NCBI GenBank assembly: GCA_934402155.1
Contig: CAKRTP010000027.1
Coordinates: forward strand, 1-18,718
Source of the DNA: an uncultured Blautia sp.
GTDB lineage: Bacteria > Bacillota > Clostridia > Lachnospirales > Lachnospiraceae
Direction: 5' to 3'
Length of the DNA stretch: 18,718 nucleotides
This document shows, piece by piece, positions 8,577 to 16,214 of this stretch (its first letter is position 1; each line of letters starts with the position of its first letter). The translations under genes and the position numbers were made by a program. The notes under the pieces were generated by a model. It searched no databases, was not told where the DNA came from, and worked only from the letters and a program-made list of their open reading frames with translations.

Positions 8577-9938
8577 ATGGCAGGATTTAATATGAAGGTA
8601 ACACCGGAGATCGAACAGCTTACACAGGTGTGCAAGGATCATACTACGATGGATCTTTCTTTATACGGCAAGTATGATGTGAAGCGTGGACTGCGTGATA
8701 TCAATGGTAAGGGAGTTCTTGCAGGCCTGACTCAGGTGTCAAACGTGCAGGCAGTTAAGGTTGTCGACGGTAAGGAAGTTCCCTGTGCAGGCAGTCTTTA
8801 TTACAGAGGGTACAATATCAAGGATCTTACAGCTGGTTTTGTAAACGATAATCGTTTTGGATTCGAAGAAACAACCTATCTTCTTCTCTTCGGTTCGCTG
8901 CCGAAGGAAGAACAGCTTGAGGAGTTCAGAGAACTTCTGGCAAATCAGAGGTCTCTGCCGAGAAATTTTGTCAGAGACGTTATCATGAAGGCACCGGGAC
9001 GTGACATTATGAATGCTCTGGCGAGAAGCGTTCTGACTCTGTACTCTTATGATAACAATCCGGATGATATTTCACTTCCAAATGTACTCAGGCAGTGTCT
9101 GAATCTGATCAGTATATTTCCTCTGCTGTCAGTGTATGGCTATCAGGCGTATAATCATTATGTAAGAGGCAAGAGTCTCTATATTCACAATCCGAAGAAG
9201 GAACTGTCAACGGCAGAGAATATCCTTCGGATGCTGCGCCCGGACAAGAAGTATACAGACCTTGAGGCAAAGATCCTGGATCTTGCCCTGATCCTTCATA
9301 TGGAGCATGGCGGTGGTAACAACTCTACGTTTACCACACATGTAGTATCTTCTTCAGGAACCGATACATATTCAGCAATTGCTGCTGCGCTGGGCTCTCT
9401 CAAGGGACCGAAGCACGGAGGTGCCAACATCAAAGTAATCCAGATGTTCCAGGACATGAAGAAAGAAGTCAGGGACTGGGAAGATGAGGATGAAGTAAGA
9501 ACATATCTCAAACGTCTTCTCCACAAAGAAGCATTTGACAAGAGAGGCCTGATCTATGGTATGGGACATGCAATCTATTCTGTGTCTGATCCGAGAGCGG
9601 AGGTTCTCAGAGGCTTTGTAGAAAGTCTTGCCAAAGAAAAGGGACGTATGAAGGATTACCGACTGTATTCCATGGTAGAATGGATGGCTCCGCAGGTTAT
9701 CGCAGAAGAACGCCGCATCTACAAAGGTGTCAGTGCCAATGTGGACTTTTACAGCGGCTTTGTTTACAGTATGCTGGATCTTCCGCTGGAACTGTATACA
9801 CCGATGTTTGCAGTAGCCCGTATCGTGGGATGGAGTGCACATCGTATGGAGGAGCTGATCAACACGGACAAGATCATCCGTCCTGCATACAAGAATGTAC
9901 TTCCGGCAGCACAGTATGTGCCGCTTAAAGAAAGATAA
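8577..9938 (+). CDS. gltA: Citrate synthase
   Basis: The enzyme condenses oxaloacetate with acetyl-CoA to citrate, the entry step toward 2-oxoglutarate and glutamate. Its 453 residues include the catalytic triad: H280 in GPKHGGAN, H331 in GMGHAIYSVSDPR and D390 in NVDFYSGF, plus the conserved HMEHGGGNNSTF region (241-252). An N-terminal extension of about 60 residues precedes the usual fold (RGYNIKDL at about 77), as in other clostridial citrate synthases. AAGGAG lies 9 bases before the ATG. The stop is 15 bases before the YqeG-family gene, so these are cotranscribed. With gdhA and alaA upstream it suggests a biosynthetic, glutamate-forming half-cycle rather than respiration. Methylcitrate synthase activity cannot be ruled out from sequence, but no propionate genes are nearby. 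Confidence 0.94.
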   Translation: MAGFNMKVTPEIEQLTQVCKDHTTMDLSLYGKYDVKRGLRDINGKGVLAGLTQVSNVQAVKVVDGKEVPCAGSLYYRGYNIKDLTAGFVNDNRFGFEETTYLLLFGSLPKEEQLEEFRELLANQRSLPRNFVRDVIMKAPGRDIMNALARSVLTLYSYDNNPDDISLPNVLRQCLNLISIFPLLSVYGYQAYNHYVRGKSLYIHNPKKELSTAENILRMLRPDKKYTDLEAKILDLALILHMEHGGGNNSTFTTHVVSSSGTDTYSAIAAALGSLKGPKHGGANIKVIQMFQDMKKEVRDWEDEDEVRTYLKRLLHKEAFDKRGLIYGMGHAIYSVSDPRAEVLRGFVESLAKEKGRMKDYRLYSMVEWMAPQVIAEERRIYKGVSANVDFYSGFVYSMLDLPLELYTPMFAVARIVGWSAHRMEELINTDKIIRPAYKNVLPAAQYVPLKER

Positions 9939-9953
9939 GACAGGAGATTTGAA

Positions 9954-10457
9954 ATGTTTCGGTGTTTTTTTCCGGATGAATATGTGGAATCCACATATGT
10001 GATCGATTTTGACAGACTGTACCAGGAAGGATACAGAGGTCTGATCTTTGACATTGACAACACACTTGTGCCGCATGGAGCGCCGGCAGATGCACGCGCG
10101 GTCGCTCTGTTCAGACATCTTAAGAACCTGGGATTTGGATGCTGTCTTTTGTCAAATAACCAGAAGAAGCGTGTTTCTTCCTTTAACGATGCGGTTGGAG
10201 TGAATTATATCGAGAATGCACACAAGCCTTCCGTGCGAAATTACAACAGGGCAATGGAGATTCTGGGTACAGATACCGGAAATACCATTTTTATCGGAGA
10301 TCAGCTTTTTACAGATGTTTACGGGGCCAAACGGGCCGGTATCCGCAACATTCTGGTGAAGCCGATCAATCCAAAAGAAGAAATCCAGATCGTACTTAAA
10401 CGCTATCTGGAAAAAATAGTATTACACTTTTATAAGAAAGAGGAGGGGATTTCATGA
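9954..10457 (+). CDS. YqeG-family HAD (IIIA) phosphatase
   Basis: A 167-residue cytoplasmic HAD-superfamily protein. Motif I is FDIDNTLVP, with the nucleophile D33 and the acid D35. Motif II is LLSNN (S67), motif III is K91 in AHKPS, and motif IV is GDQLFTDVYGAKRAG (115-129). There is no cap domain, as expected for the short IIIA subclass. The family is widespread in Firmicutes; the natural substrate is not known to me. The ATG has AGGAG upstream, 15 bases after citrate synthase. The 3' end overlaps the shikimate kinase gene by 4 bases (ATGA), indicating coupled translation. Neighbourhood with shikimate kinase and EF-P is conserved in Clostridia. Confidence 0.9.
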   Translation: MFRCFFPDEYVESTYVIDFDRLYQEGYRGLIFDIDNTLVPHGAPADARAVALFRHLKNLGFGCCLLSNNQKKRVSSFNDAVGVNYIENAHKPSVRNYNRAMEILGTDTGNTIFIGDQLFTDVYGAKRAGIRNILVKPINPKEEIQIVLKRYLEKIVLHFYKKEEGIS

Positions 10458-10966
10458 ACCATGTGGTGATCATCGGGTTTATGGGTTCAGGTAAAACAAG
10501 AGTAGGAAAACAACTGTCCAAGGATCTGGGATTATCATTTGTTGATCTGGAAAGACTTATCACAAGGAAGATGAATATGTCTGCCAGAGAGATTTTTCAG
10601 CGGTTTGGTGAGCCGTATTATCGTGCACTGGAGACAGTTGCGCTCAAACAGTTTATTCAGGACAGTGAGCGCAGAGTGATCTCATTGGGAGCAGGACTTC
10701 CGCTGCAGGAACAGAATGAGAAATATCTGAAAGAAGTTGGTACGATCGTTTATCTCAAAGGTTCACTGGCAACTCTTAAGAAACGTCTGGAAGGTTCCAG
10801 CAAGGATCCGATGCTGGATGGAGATGACCGCGATGAGAAGATCAAGAAGCTTCTGAAGCAGAGAGATCCGGTTTATGAGAAGTTTGCAGATATTACAGTT
10901 GTCACCGGAGAGAAGCCGTTTGAAGAACTTATTAAGGAAATTGAAGAGAAATTAGCTGTACAGTAA
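10454..10966 (+). CDS. aroK: Shikimate kinase (divergent)
   Basis: A 170-residue P-loop kinase with the shikimate kinase plan: Walker A GFMGSGKT (8-15), GEPYYRALE with the substrate-binding R57, SLGAG (77-81), a lid region around 111-122, and QRDPVYEKFAD with R137. The reaction would be ATP-dependent 3-phosphorylation of shikimate in the aromatic amino acid pathway. Three usually fixed positions differ: the second aspartate of DxD is E33, the GGG motif reads GAG (79-81), and the lid arginine of RPLL is D118 (KDPML). Those positions help bind shikimate or close the lid in characterised enzymes, so a lower activity or a different small substrate is possible. It overlaps the YqeG-family gene by 4 bases. 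No other aromatic pathway gene is in the window. Confidence 0.82.
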   Translation: MNHVVIIGFMGSGKTRVGKQLSKDLGLSFVDLERLITRKMNMSAREIFQRFGEPYYRALETVALKQFIQDSERRVISLGAGLPLQEQNEKYLKEVGTIVYLKGSLATLKKRLEGSSKDPMLDGDDRDEKIKKLLKQRDPVYEKFADITVVTGEKPFEELIKEIEEKLAVQ

Positions 10967-10975
10967 AAAAAGTAG

Positions 10976-11004
10976 TTGAAAAATCTTCATGTGTATTATA
11001 AAAT
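10976..11004 (+). promoter_or_regulatory. Promoter of efp
   Basis: TTGAAA (10976-10981), 17 bases, then TAAAAT (10999-11004), ahead of a roughly 30-base leader with AAGGAGGAT before the ATG. The gene can therefore be expressed independently of the citrate synthase operon. Confidence 0.65.
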
Positions 11005-11040
11005 AATTAGCAGTGACAACATAAGAAGGAGGATATTAAA

Positions 11041-11598
11041 ATGATTTCAGCAGGTGATTTCAAAAATGGTATCACACTTGAGATTGAAGGAAATGTATGT
11101 CAGATCGTTGAGTTCCAGCATGTAAAACCTGGAAAGGGCGCTGCATTCGTAAGAACCAAATATAAAAATATCATCACAGGAGCAGTACTGGAAAGATCTT
11201 TCCGTCCTACTGAGAAATTCCCGCAGGCACGTATCGACCGTGTAGATATGAGCTACCTGTACAATGACGGAGATCTTTACAACTTCATGAATGTTGAGAC
11301 TTATGATCAGGTTGCACTGACAAAAGATCAGGTAGGAGATTCTCTTAAATTCGTCAAAGAAAATGAAGTAGTTAAGATCTGTTCCTGGAACGGTAATGTA
11401 TATGCAATCGAGCCGCCACTGTTCGTAGAACTTGAGGTTATTGATACTGAGCCGGGATTTGCCGGAAATACAGCACAGGGTGCTACAAAACCTGCAACTG
11501 TTGAGACAGGTGCACAGGTAATGGTTCCGCTGTTCGTAAACCAGGGAGACAAACTCAAAATCGATACAAGAACAGGTGAATATCTGTCTCGTGTATAA
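11041..11598 (+). CDS. efp: Translation elongation factor P
   Basis: EF-P enters the ribosomal E site and relieves stalling at polyproline stretches. The protein has 185 residues, the standard length, with three beta-barrel domains: the N-terminal KOW-like domain ([16 protein letters not shown]), a middle OB domain (RFSTxxx-equivalent [13 protein letters not shown]) and the C-terminal OB domain ending [17 protein letters not shown]. The tip loop is KPGKGAAF with K32, the lysine modified in Bacillus-type EF-Ps. No EarP-type arginine is present and no modification enzyme is visible nearby. The ribosome site AAGGAGGA is strong. A terminator follows within 15 bases. Confidence 0.97.
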   Translation: MISAGDFKNGITLEIEGNVCQIVEFQHVKPGKGAAFVRTKYKNIITGAVLERSFRPTEKFPQARIDRVDMSYLYNDGDLYNFMNVETYDQVALTKDQVGDSLKFVKENEVVKICSWNGNVYAIEPPLFVELEVIDTEPGFAGNTAQGATKPATVETGAQVMVPLFVNQGDKLKIDTRTGEYLSRV

Positions 11599-11611
11599 TT
11601 GATAGAAAATG

Positions 11612-11641
11612 ATACCACCGGAGTGATTCGGTGGTATTTTT
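11612..11641 (+). terminator. Terminator of efp
   Basis: ATACCACCG (11612-11620) pairs with CGGTGGTAT (11629-11637) around an 8-base loop, followed by TTTTT. Confidence 0.88.
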
Positions 11642-11642
11642 C

Positions 11643-11680
11643 ACTTTATAGGAAATTACTCCGTAATGTTCCAATAAAGT
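11643..11680. repeat. Imperfect stem-loop in the efp-reductase spacer
   Basis: Bases 11643-11659 pair with 11663-11680 around a TCC loop, with one bulged G and one A/A mismatch (16 pairs). The plus strand has no T run after it (AAAAAA follows), so it is not a plus-strand terminator; on the minus strand T6 would precede rather than follow it. Its role is unknown. The rest of the 11642-11736 spacer holds the small GCGA-tipped hairpin at 11686-11704 and the AGAGGAG ribosome site of the reductase gene; no clear promoter was found. Confidence 0.5.
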
Positions 11681-11736
11681 AAAAAACGCTCCGCGAGGAT
11701 GCGTCCAGATATATCAGGTAAATCAGAGGAGAAAAA

Positions 11737-12744
11737 ATGGAATACAGAACATTAGGAAAAACAGGATTAAAGATATCACGTATGGGATTTGGAGGAATTC
11801 CGATCCAGAAGATCGATGAGGAAGGAACAAAGAAACTGCTCCATGAAATGGCAGACAAAGGGATTAATTATATTGATTCTGCGAGAGGATATACTGTCAG
11901 TGAGCAGTATATTGGTTATGGATTGGAAGGGATCCGTGACAAGTTTGTGCTTGCGACAAAATCCATGTCCAGAACCAGGGAAGCAATGGCAGCAGACATA
12001 GAGACAAGCCTTGGAAATTTCCGCACAGACTACATTGATCTTTACCAGATACACAACCCAAGCATGGAACAGCTCGATCAGGTGATCGGAGAAGGTGGTG
12101 CACTGGAGGCACTTATGGAAGCGAAAGCAGCCGGTAAGATCGGACATATCGGACTGACAGCACATTCTACAGAGGTTTTTGCCCGTGCACTGGAACTTGA
12201 CTGGGTGGAAACTATTATGTTCCCGTACAATATCGTCGAGCAGCAGGGAGCAGAACTGATCCGTAAATGTGCAGAGAAAAATATCGGCTTCATTGATATG
12301 AAACCACTGGCGGGCGGTGCAATCGAGGATGCAGCCCTGGCACTTCGTTATGTCTGTTCCAATCCTGATGTGACTGTTGTGATCCCGGGAATGGCAGAAG
12401 TGCGCGAACTGGAACAGAACCTTGCCGCATGTTCCAACACAGAACCACTGACCGATGAAGAATTAACAGCAATGGACAAAGTCCGTGAACAGCTTGGTAC
12501 AGATTTCTGCCGCAGATGTAATTATTGTGCACCATGTACTGTTGGAATCAATATTCCAAGTGTTTTTCTGTTTGCCGGCTATCTGCAGAGATACGATCTC
12601 GCAGACTGGGCGAAAGACCGTTACAGCACTCTGAAAGTAAAAGCTTCCGCCTGTATCGGCTGCGGCAAATGTGAGCCAAGATGTCCGTACCACCTGCCGA
12701 TCCGCGAGAAACTCAAAAAGTGTGCTAGGGATATGGGAGAATAA
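11737..12744 (+). CDS. Aldo/keto reductase with C-terminal 4Fe-4S ferredoxin-like domain
   Basis: A 335-residue cytoplasmic oxidoreductase. Residues 1-245 are the aldo/keto reductase barrel with the catalytic tetrad D47, Y52 (YIDSARGY), K75 (LATKS) and H106 (YQIHNP). The C-terminal 80 residues carry two cysteine clusters, CRRCNYCAPC (C258, C261, C264, C267) and CIGCGKCEPRCP (C306, C309, C312, C316), suited to bind iron-sulfur clusters. This fusion is common in strict anaerobes, where electrons may come from ferredoxin-type carriers as well as NAD(P)H. Substrate is unknown. AGAGGAG precedes the ATG. The gene appears to stand alone; the only downstream hairpin is a weak AATCG/CGATT stem at 12767-12781 followed by T. 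Confidence 0.9.
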   Translation: MEYRTLGKTGLKISRMGFGGIPIQKIDEEGTKKLLHEMADKGINYIDSARGYTVSEQYIGYGLEGIRDKFVLATKSMSRTREAMAADIETSLGNFRTDYIDLYQIHNPSMEQLDQVIGEGGALEALMEAKAAGKIGHIGLTAHSTEVFARALELDWVETIMFPYNIVEQQGAELIRKCAEKNIGFIDMKPLAGGAIEDAALALRYVCSNPDVTVVIPGMAEVRELEQNLAACSNTEPLTDEELTAMDKVREQLGTDFCRRCNYCAPCTVGINIPSVFLFAGYLQRYDLADWAKDRYSTLKVKASACIGCGKCEPRCPYHLPIREKLKKCARDMGE

Positions 12745-12879
12745 GGGAAACAGATAAACACCTGTGAATCGTTATGCGATTTTTCCTATATTTTACATAA
12801 GTATGCCATGAATTTGACTTTTATACTTTATAGTATACGGGACGATGTCAAAAGAAAAATTTGTGGAGGCTACGAAACG

Positions 12880-14925
12880 ATGAAACAGGAAGTCTATATG
12901 AACAGGGAATTATCCTGGCTGAAATTTAATGAAAGAGTACTGGAAGAGGCAGAAAACGAGCAGGTTCCACTTGCGGAGCGCCTTTCTTTTGAAGCGATTT
13001 ATCAGAGCAATCTGGACGAGTTTTTTATGGTGAGGGTAGGTTCCCTGCTGGATCAGATGATCTTGTCCGGAGATGTGCGTGAGAATAAAACCAATATGAC
13101 CCCGAAGGAACAGATTTATCAGATTCTTAAAGTTGTCCGTAAACTGAATCAGCGCAAGGATGCAGCTTATGAGACTTTGATGGATAAGCTGGAAGAAATC
13201 GGTATCAGTATGGTGGATTTTCACCGTCTCAGCATAGAAGAGAGTGCGTATCTGGAAGTGTTCTTTGATTCGGAGGTTCTGCCTCTTCTTTCACCTACAA
13301 TTGTAGGAAAACGCCAGCCGTTTCCTTTCCTGAAAAACAGGGAAATTTATGCGGTCTGTGTTTTGCAGACAAAGAGTGGAAAGGAGAAACTTGGAATTGT
13401 TCCGTGTAGTAAAGATGTCTTTCCGGAACTTGTGGAGCTCCCGAACAGAAACCGTTTCATGCTGGCAGAGGAACTGATCCTTCATTTTCTTCCGAAAGTA
13501 TTTTCCGGCTATAAGATCCTGTCCAAATCTCTGATGAGGATCACACGAAATGCTGATATCGACGCTGATGCGCTTTATGATGAGGATCTGGACTACCGTG
13601 AGTTTATGGTGGAACTGATCAAAAAAAGAAAGAAACTGGCACCTCTTCGTCTGGAATTATCCCGAGATATGGATGATACGATCGTAAAAACACTGTGTAA
13701 TTATCTGGATATTGATACCAGACAGGTCTTCAGGAGTTTTGCACCTCTGGATCTGTCTTTCGTGTTCCAGCTTCAGGATCGTCTTCGCACCAGACCTGAA
13801 TTGTTTTTTGAAAAAAGGATTCCGCAGCCGTCGCCGGAGTTTGATCTGGATAAACCAATTCTGCCTCAGATCAGAGAAAAGGACAAGCTGCTTTCTTATC
13901 CATTTGAGAGCATGAAGCCATTCCTTCGTATGCTTCATGAAGCGGCAAGTGATAAATCCGTTATCGCGATCAAGATGACTCTGTATCGCCTGTCTCGTCA
14001 GAGCAAAGTTGTGGAGGCACTGATCGAGGCGGCTGAGAACGGAAAAGAAGTTTTTGTCATGATCGAACTGAAGGCTCGTTTTGACGAAGAAAACAATATT
14101 GAGTGGTCCAGAAGGCTGGAGGAGGCAGGGTGCCGTGTAGTTTATGGACTGGATGGCTATAAAGTGCATTCCAAACTGTGTCTGATCACACGGAAGACAG
14201 ATGCCGGAATAGAATATTATACTCAGATTGGAACGGGAAATTACAATGAGAAGACCAGCCGGCTTTACACAGACCTTTCCTATATGACATCCCGCGTAGA
14301 GATCGGTCTGGAGGCAGCTGATGTGTTCCAGGCACTTGACAAGGGTGAGACCGTAAAAGAGACCAGACATCTCCTCGTGGCACCGAACTGCCTGCAGAAC
14401 AAAGTGCTCACAATGATCGAAGAAGAGATCCACCGTGCAAAGGCAGGAGAAGAAGCCTATATCGGACTCAAAATGAACTCTCTCACAGACAAAAAGATCA
14501 TTGACAAACTGATCTGTGCATCGGAGGCAGGTGTAAAAATTGACATGGTGATCCGTGGAATCAACTGTCTGATTCCGCAGGTTCCAGGAAAAACAGACAA
14601 CATCCATGTGATCAGTATTGTAGGACGTTTCCTTGAACATTCCAGAATCTATATTTTCGGCTGCGGAGAGCGTAAGAAGCTTTATATCGCGTCAGCAGAT
14701 TTTATGACAAGAAATACTGTCCGCCGTGTTGAGGTTGCGACTCCGATTTATGATCCTGAGATCGCACAGCGTCTGGAAGAAATGTTTATTACAATGCTCA
14801 GTGATAATCAGAAGGCAAGAGAGGAAGATGGAGAAGGAAATTACCATCTTGTATACAGACAGGAGGATACGCCCCTGAATTCACAGGAATTTTTTTATGA
14901 GGCTGCGTACAACAATGCTTTATAA
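12880..14925 (+). CDS. ppk1: Polyphosphate kinase 1
   Basis: The enzyme polymerises the gamma-phosphate of ATP into polyphosphate through a phosphohistidine intermediate, usually at the inner membrane face. From this start it has 682 residues, close to E. coli Ppk (688). The N-terminal domain is plain (MNRELSWLKFNERVL, SNLDEFFMVRVGSL). Two phospholipase-D-like catalytic domains follow, with H430 in YKVHSKLCL, equivalent to the autophosphorylated histidine, and H587 in LEHSRIYIFGCG. IGTGNYNEKTSRLYTD is also intact. An in-frame ATG at 12808 would add 24 residues not found in the family and would place the AT-rich promoter-like stretch (TTGACT, TATACT, TATAGT at 12814-12834) inside the gene. GTGGAGG at 12863-12869 serves ATG 12880; ATG 12898 is a second possibility. 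The polyphosphate-using PPK2-type enzyme is at 2294. Confidence 0.96.
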   Translation: MKQEVYMNRELSWLKFNERVLEEAENEQVPLAERLSFEAIYQSNLDEFFMVRVGSLLDQMILSGDVRENKTNMTPKEQIYQILKVVRKLNQRKDAAYETLMDKLEEIGISMVDFHRLSIEESAYLEVFFDSEVLPLLSPTIVGKRQPFPFLKNREIYAVCVLQTKSGKEKLGIVPCSKDVFPELVELPNRNRFMLAEELILHFLPKVFSGYKILSKSLMRITRNADIDADALYDEDLDYREFMVELIKKRKKLAPLRLELSRDMDDTIVKTLCNYLDIDTRQVFRSFAPLDLSFVFQLQDRLRTRPELFFEKRIPQPSPEFDLDKPILPQIREKDKLLSYPFESMKPFLRMLHEAASDKSVIAIKMTLYRLSRQSKVVEALIEAAENGKEVFVMIELKARFDEENNIEWSRRLEEAGCRVVYGLDGYKVHSKLCLITRKTDAGIEYYTQIGTGNYNEKTSRLYTDLSYMTSRVEIGLEAADVFQALDKGETVKETRHLLVAPNCLQNKVLTMIEEEIHRAKAGEEAYIGLKMNSLTDKKIIDKLICASEAGVKIDMVIRGINCLIPQVPGKTDNIHVISIVGRFLEHSRIYIFGCGERKKLYIASADFMTRNTVRRVEVATPIYDPEIAQRLEEMFITMLSDNQKAREEDGEGNYHLVYRQEDTPLNSQEFFYEAAYNNAL

Positions 14926-14966
14926 TGAAAAATGACCAAAAATTGACATTTGTAAAATTGTTATAT

Positions 14967-14996
14967 AAAAAACCGCCAGTATAAAGGCGGTTTTTT
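14967..14996 (+). terminator. Terminator of ppk1
   Basis: AAAAAACCGCC (14967-14977) pairs with GGCGGTTTTTT (14986-14996) around an 8-base loop, with a further T-rich run at 15000-15008. Confidence 0.9.
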
Positions 14997-15011
14997 GTGC
15001 TTTTTTTTGAC

Positions 15012-15041
15012 TTGTTATAACAAAAACGAATGTGGTATAAT
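15012..15041 (+). promoter_or_regulatory. Promoter of lrgAB with a palindromic operator candidate over the -35
   Basis: TTGTTA (15012-15017), 18 bases, then TATAAT (15036-15041) with TGG before the -10. The -35 is the left half of a perfect 12-base palindrome, TTGTTATAACAA (15012-15023), a natural place for a dimeric regulator. Confidence 0.55.
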
Positions 15042-15074
15042 AATCGGCAGTTGAGTTTTTAGGAGGCGAAAAAA

Positions 15075-15431
15075 GTGAAATATCTAAGACAGTTTGGAAT
15101 CATCCTTGCTGTGACCTGCGCGGGGGAGATCATGAAATATTTTATCCCGCTTTCAATACCAGGCAGTATTTATGGACTGATTCTGATGTTTGTGCTCTTG
15201 CTGACAAAAGTGATCAAGGTAGCGCATGTAAAAGAAACAGGTGAATTTCTGATTGAGATCATGCCGCTCATGTTTATTCCGGCAGGTGTCGGACTTATCA
15301 CTTCATGGAGTCAGTTACAGTCTTTCCTGGTGCCGCTTTTGGTGATCACAGTTGTATCAACATTTGTAGTTATGATCGTCACAGGAAAGGTTACAGATTT
15401 TTTGATTTCCAGAAAAGAGGGGAAGAAGTAA
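15075..15431 (+). CDS. lrgA: CidA/LrgA family membrane protein
   Basis: A 118-residue integral membrane protein with four predicted hydrophobic segments, near residues 5-25, 28-45, 62-82 and 88-108. The family signature is present as PLSIPGSIYGLILMFVLL and the second half contains EIMPLMFIPAGVGLI. LrgA was described as a holin-like partner of LrgB affecting murein hydrolase activity; more recent work in other Firmicutes links LrgAB-type pairs to pyruvate transport, and the sequence alone cannot decide. The start is GTG with AGGAGG 8 bases upstream. The stop is one base before the lrgB start, so the pair is a tight operon. No LytSR-type two-component genes lie nearby. Confidence 0.92.
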   Translation: MKYLRQFGIILAVTCAGEIMKYFIPLSIPGSIYGLILMFVLLLTKVIKVAHVKETGEFLIEIMPLMFIPAGVGLITSWSQLQSFLVPLLVITVVSTFVVMIVTGKVTDFLISRKEGKK

Positions 15432-15432
15432 G

Positions 15433-16125
15433 ATGGACAATTTAATTATGAGTTCGGCAACCGTAGGAATTGTGCTAAGCCTTCTGGCATATGAGATTGG
15501 ACTTGCAGCACAGCGTAAGTGGAAGCTGGCAATATTGAATCCGCTGCTGATCTCGATTATTCTGGTTATAGTGTTTCTGCTGGTGTTTCATGTAGATTAT
15601 GAGAGCTACAATATAAGCGCAAAATATTTAAGTTATCTTCTGACACCGGCGACCGTATGCCTGGCAATTCCGCTTTACCTGCAGCTTGAACTTCTGAAGA
15701 AAAACATTTTTGCAATTCTGGGAGGTGTTTTTTCAGGAGTGCTTGCAAGTCTTGGTTCTGTACTTGCCATGTCTGTGCTGTTTGGTTTGAATCATGAGGA
15801 ATATGTGACTATGCTTCCGAAATCCATTACCACGGCGATCGGTATGGGTATTTCCGAGGAACTTGGAGGGTATGTGACGATTTCTGTGGCAGTGATCATT
15901 ATCACAGGAGTTCTTGGAAACATGTCAGCAGAATATATCTGTAAACTGGTACGCATCAAGAGCCCGATCTCCCGAGGTCTTGCGATCGGCACTGCATCTC
16001 ATGCAGTAGGTACTGCAAGGGCAATGGAGCTTGGAGAAGTAGAAGGGGCAATGAGCAGTCTTGCGATCGTTGTATGTGGTCTGTGCACTGTAATCGGAGC
16101 TTCGATCTTTTCCTATCTCTGGTAA
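15433..16125 (+). CDS. lrgB: LrgB family membrane protein
   Basis: A 230-residue polytopic membrane protein with seven or eight hydrophobic segments. Family hallmarks are LNPLLISIILVI near residue 35, YLLTPATVCLAIPLY near 70, and LPKSITTAIGMGISEELGG near 125, followed by GTASHAVGTARAMELGEVEGAMSSLA in the C-terminal third. It works with LrgA, either in control of cell-wall hydrolases or as a small-carboxylate (pyruvate) transport complex. GGGGAAG inside the end of lrgA is its ribosome site. The operon ends in a shared terminator with the convergent symporter gene. Confidence 0.94.
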   Translation: MDNLIMSSATVGIVLSLLAYEIGLAAQRKWKLAILNPLLISIILVIVFLLVFHVDYESYNISAKYLSYLLTPATVCLAIPLYLQLELLKKNIFAILGGVFSGVLASLGSVLAMSVLFGLNHEEYVTMLPKSITTAIGMGISEELGGYVTISVAVIIITGVLGNMSAEYICKLVRIKSPISRGLAIGTASHAVGTARAMELGEVEGAMSSLAIVVCGLCTVIGASIFSYLW

Positions 16126-16140
16126 AATAAAAAGTAAAAA

Positions 16141-16187
16141 AAGAAACCGTGGAATCCAGTTAAAAAGGATTCTGCGGTTTCTTTTTT
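16141..16187. terminator. Terminator after lrgAB
   Basis: Bases 16141-16157 pair with 16167-16183 over 17 positions (two G-T wobbles) around a 9-base loop, followed by T5 on the plus strand. A flanking A run (16136-16142) lets it also work for the minus-strand symporter gene, whose stop is at 16215. Confidence 0.87.
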
Positions 16188-16214
16188 GTTGTTTTGAAAT
16201 GATTGCTGAAATTC

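Noticed and set aside
12767..12784. Terminator of the aldo/keto reductase gene (AATCG/CGATT plus T run)
   Set aside because: A 5-bp AT-rich stem is too weak to call by eye; it is mentioned only in the gene's entry.
12808..12879. N-terminal extension of ppk1 from ATG 12808
   Set aside because: The family begins at MxxExYMNRELSWL, a good ribosome site serves ATG 12880, and the extension covers promoter-like TTGACT/TATACT/TATAGT sequence.
13657..14640. 327-codon frame on the minus strand inside ppk1
   Set aside because: It mirrors the conserved catalytic region of ppk1, has no start signal, and its translation is rich in His, Cys and Phe as expected for a shadow frame.
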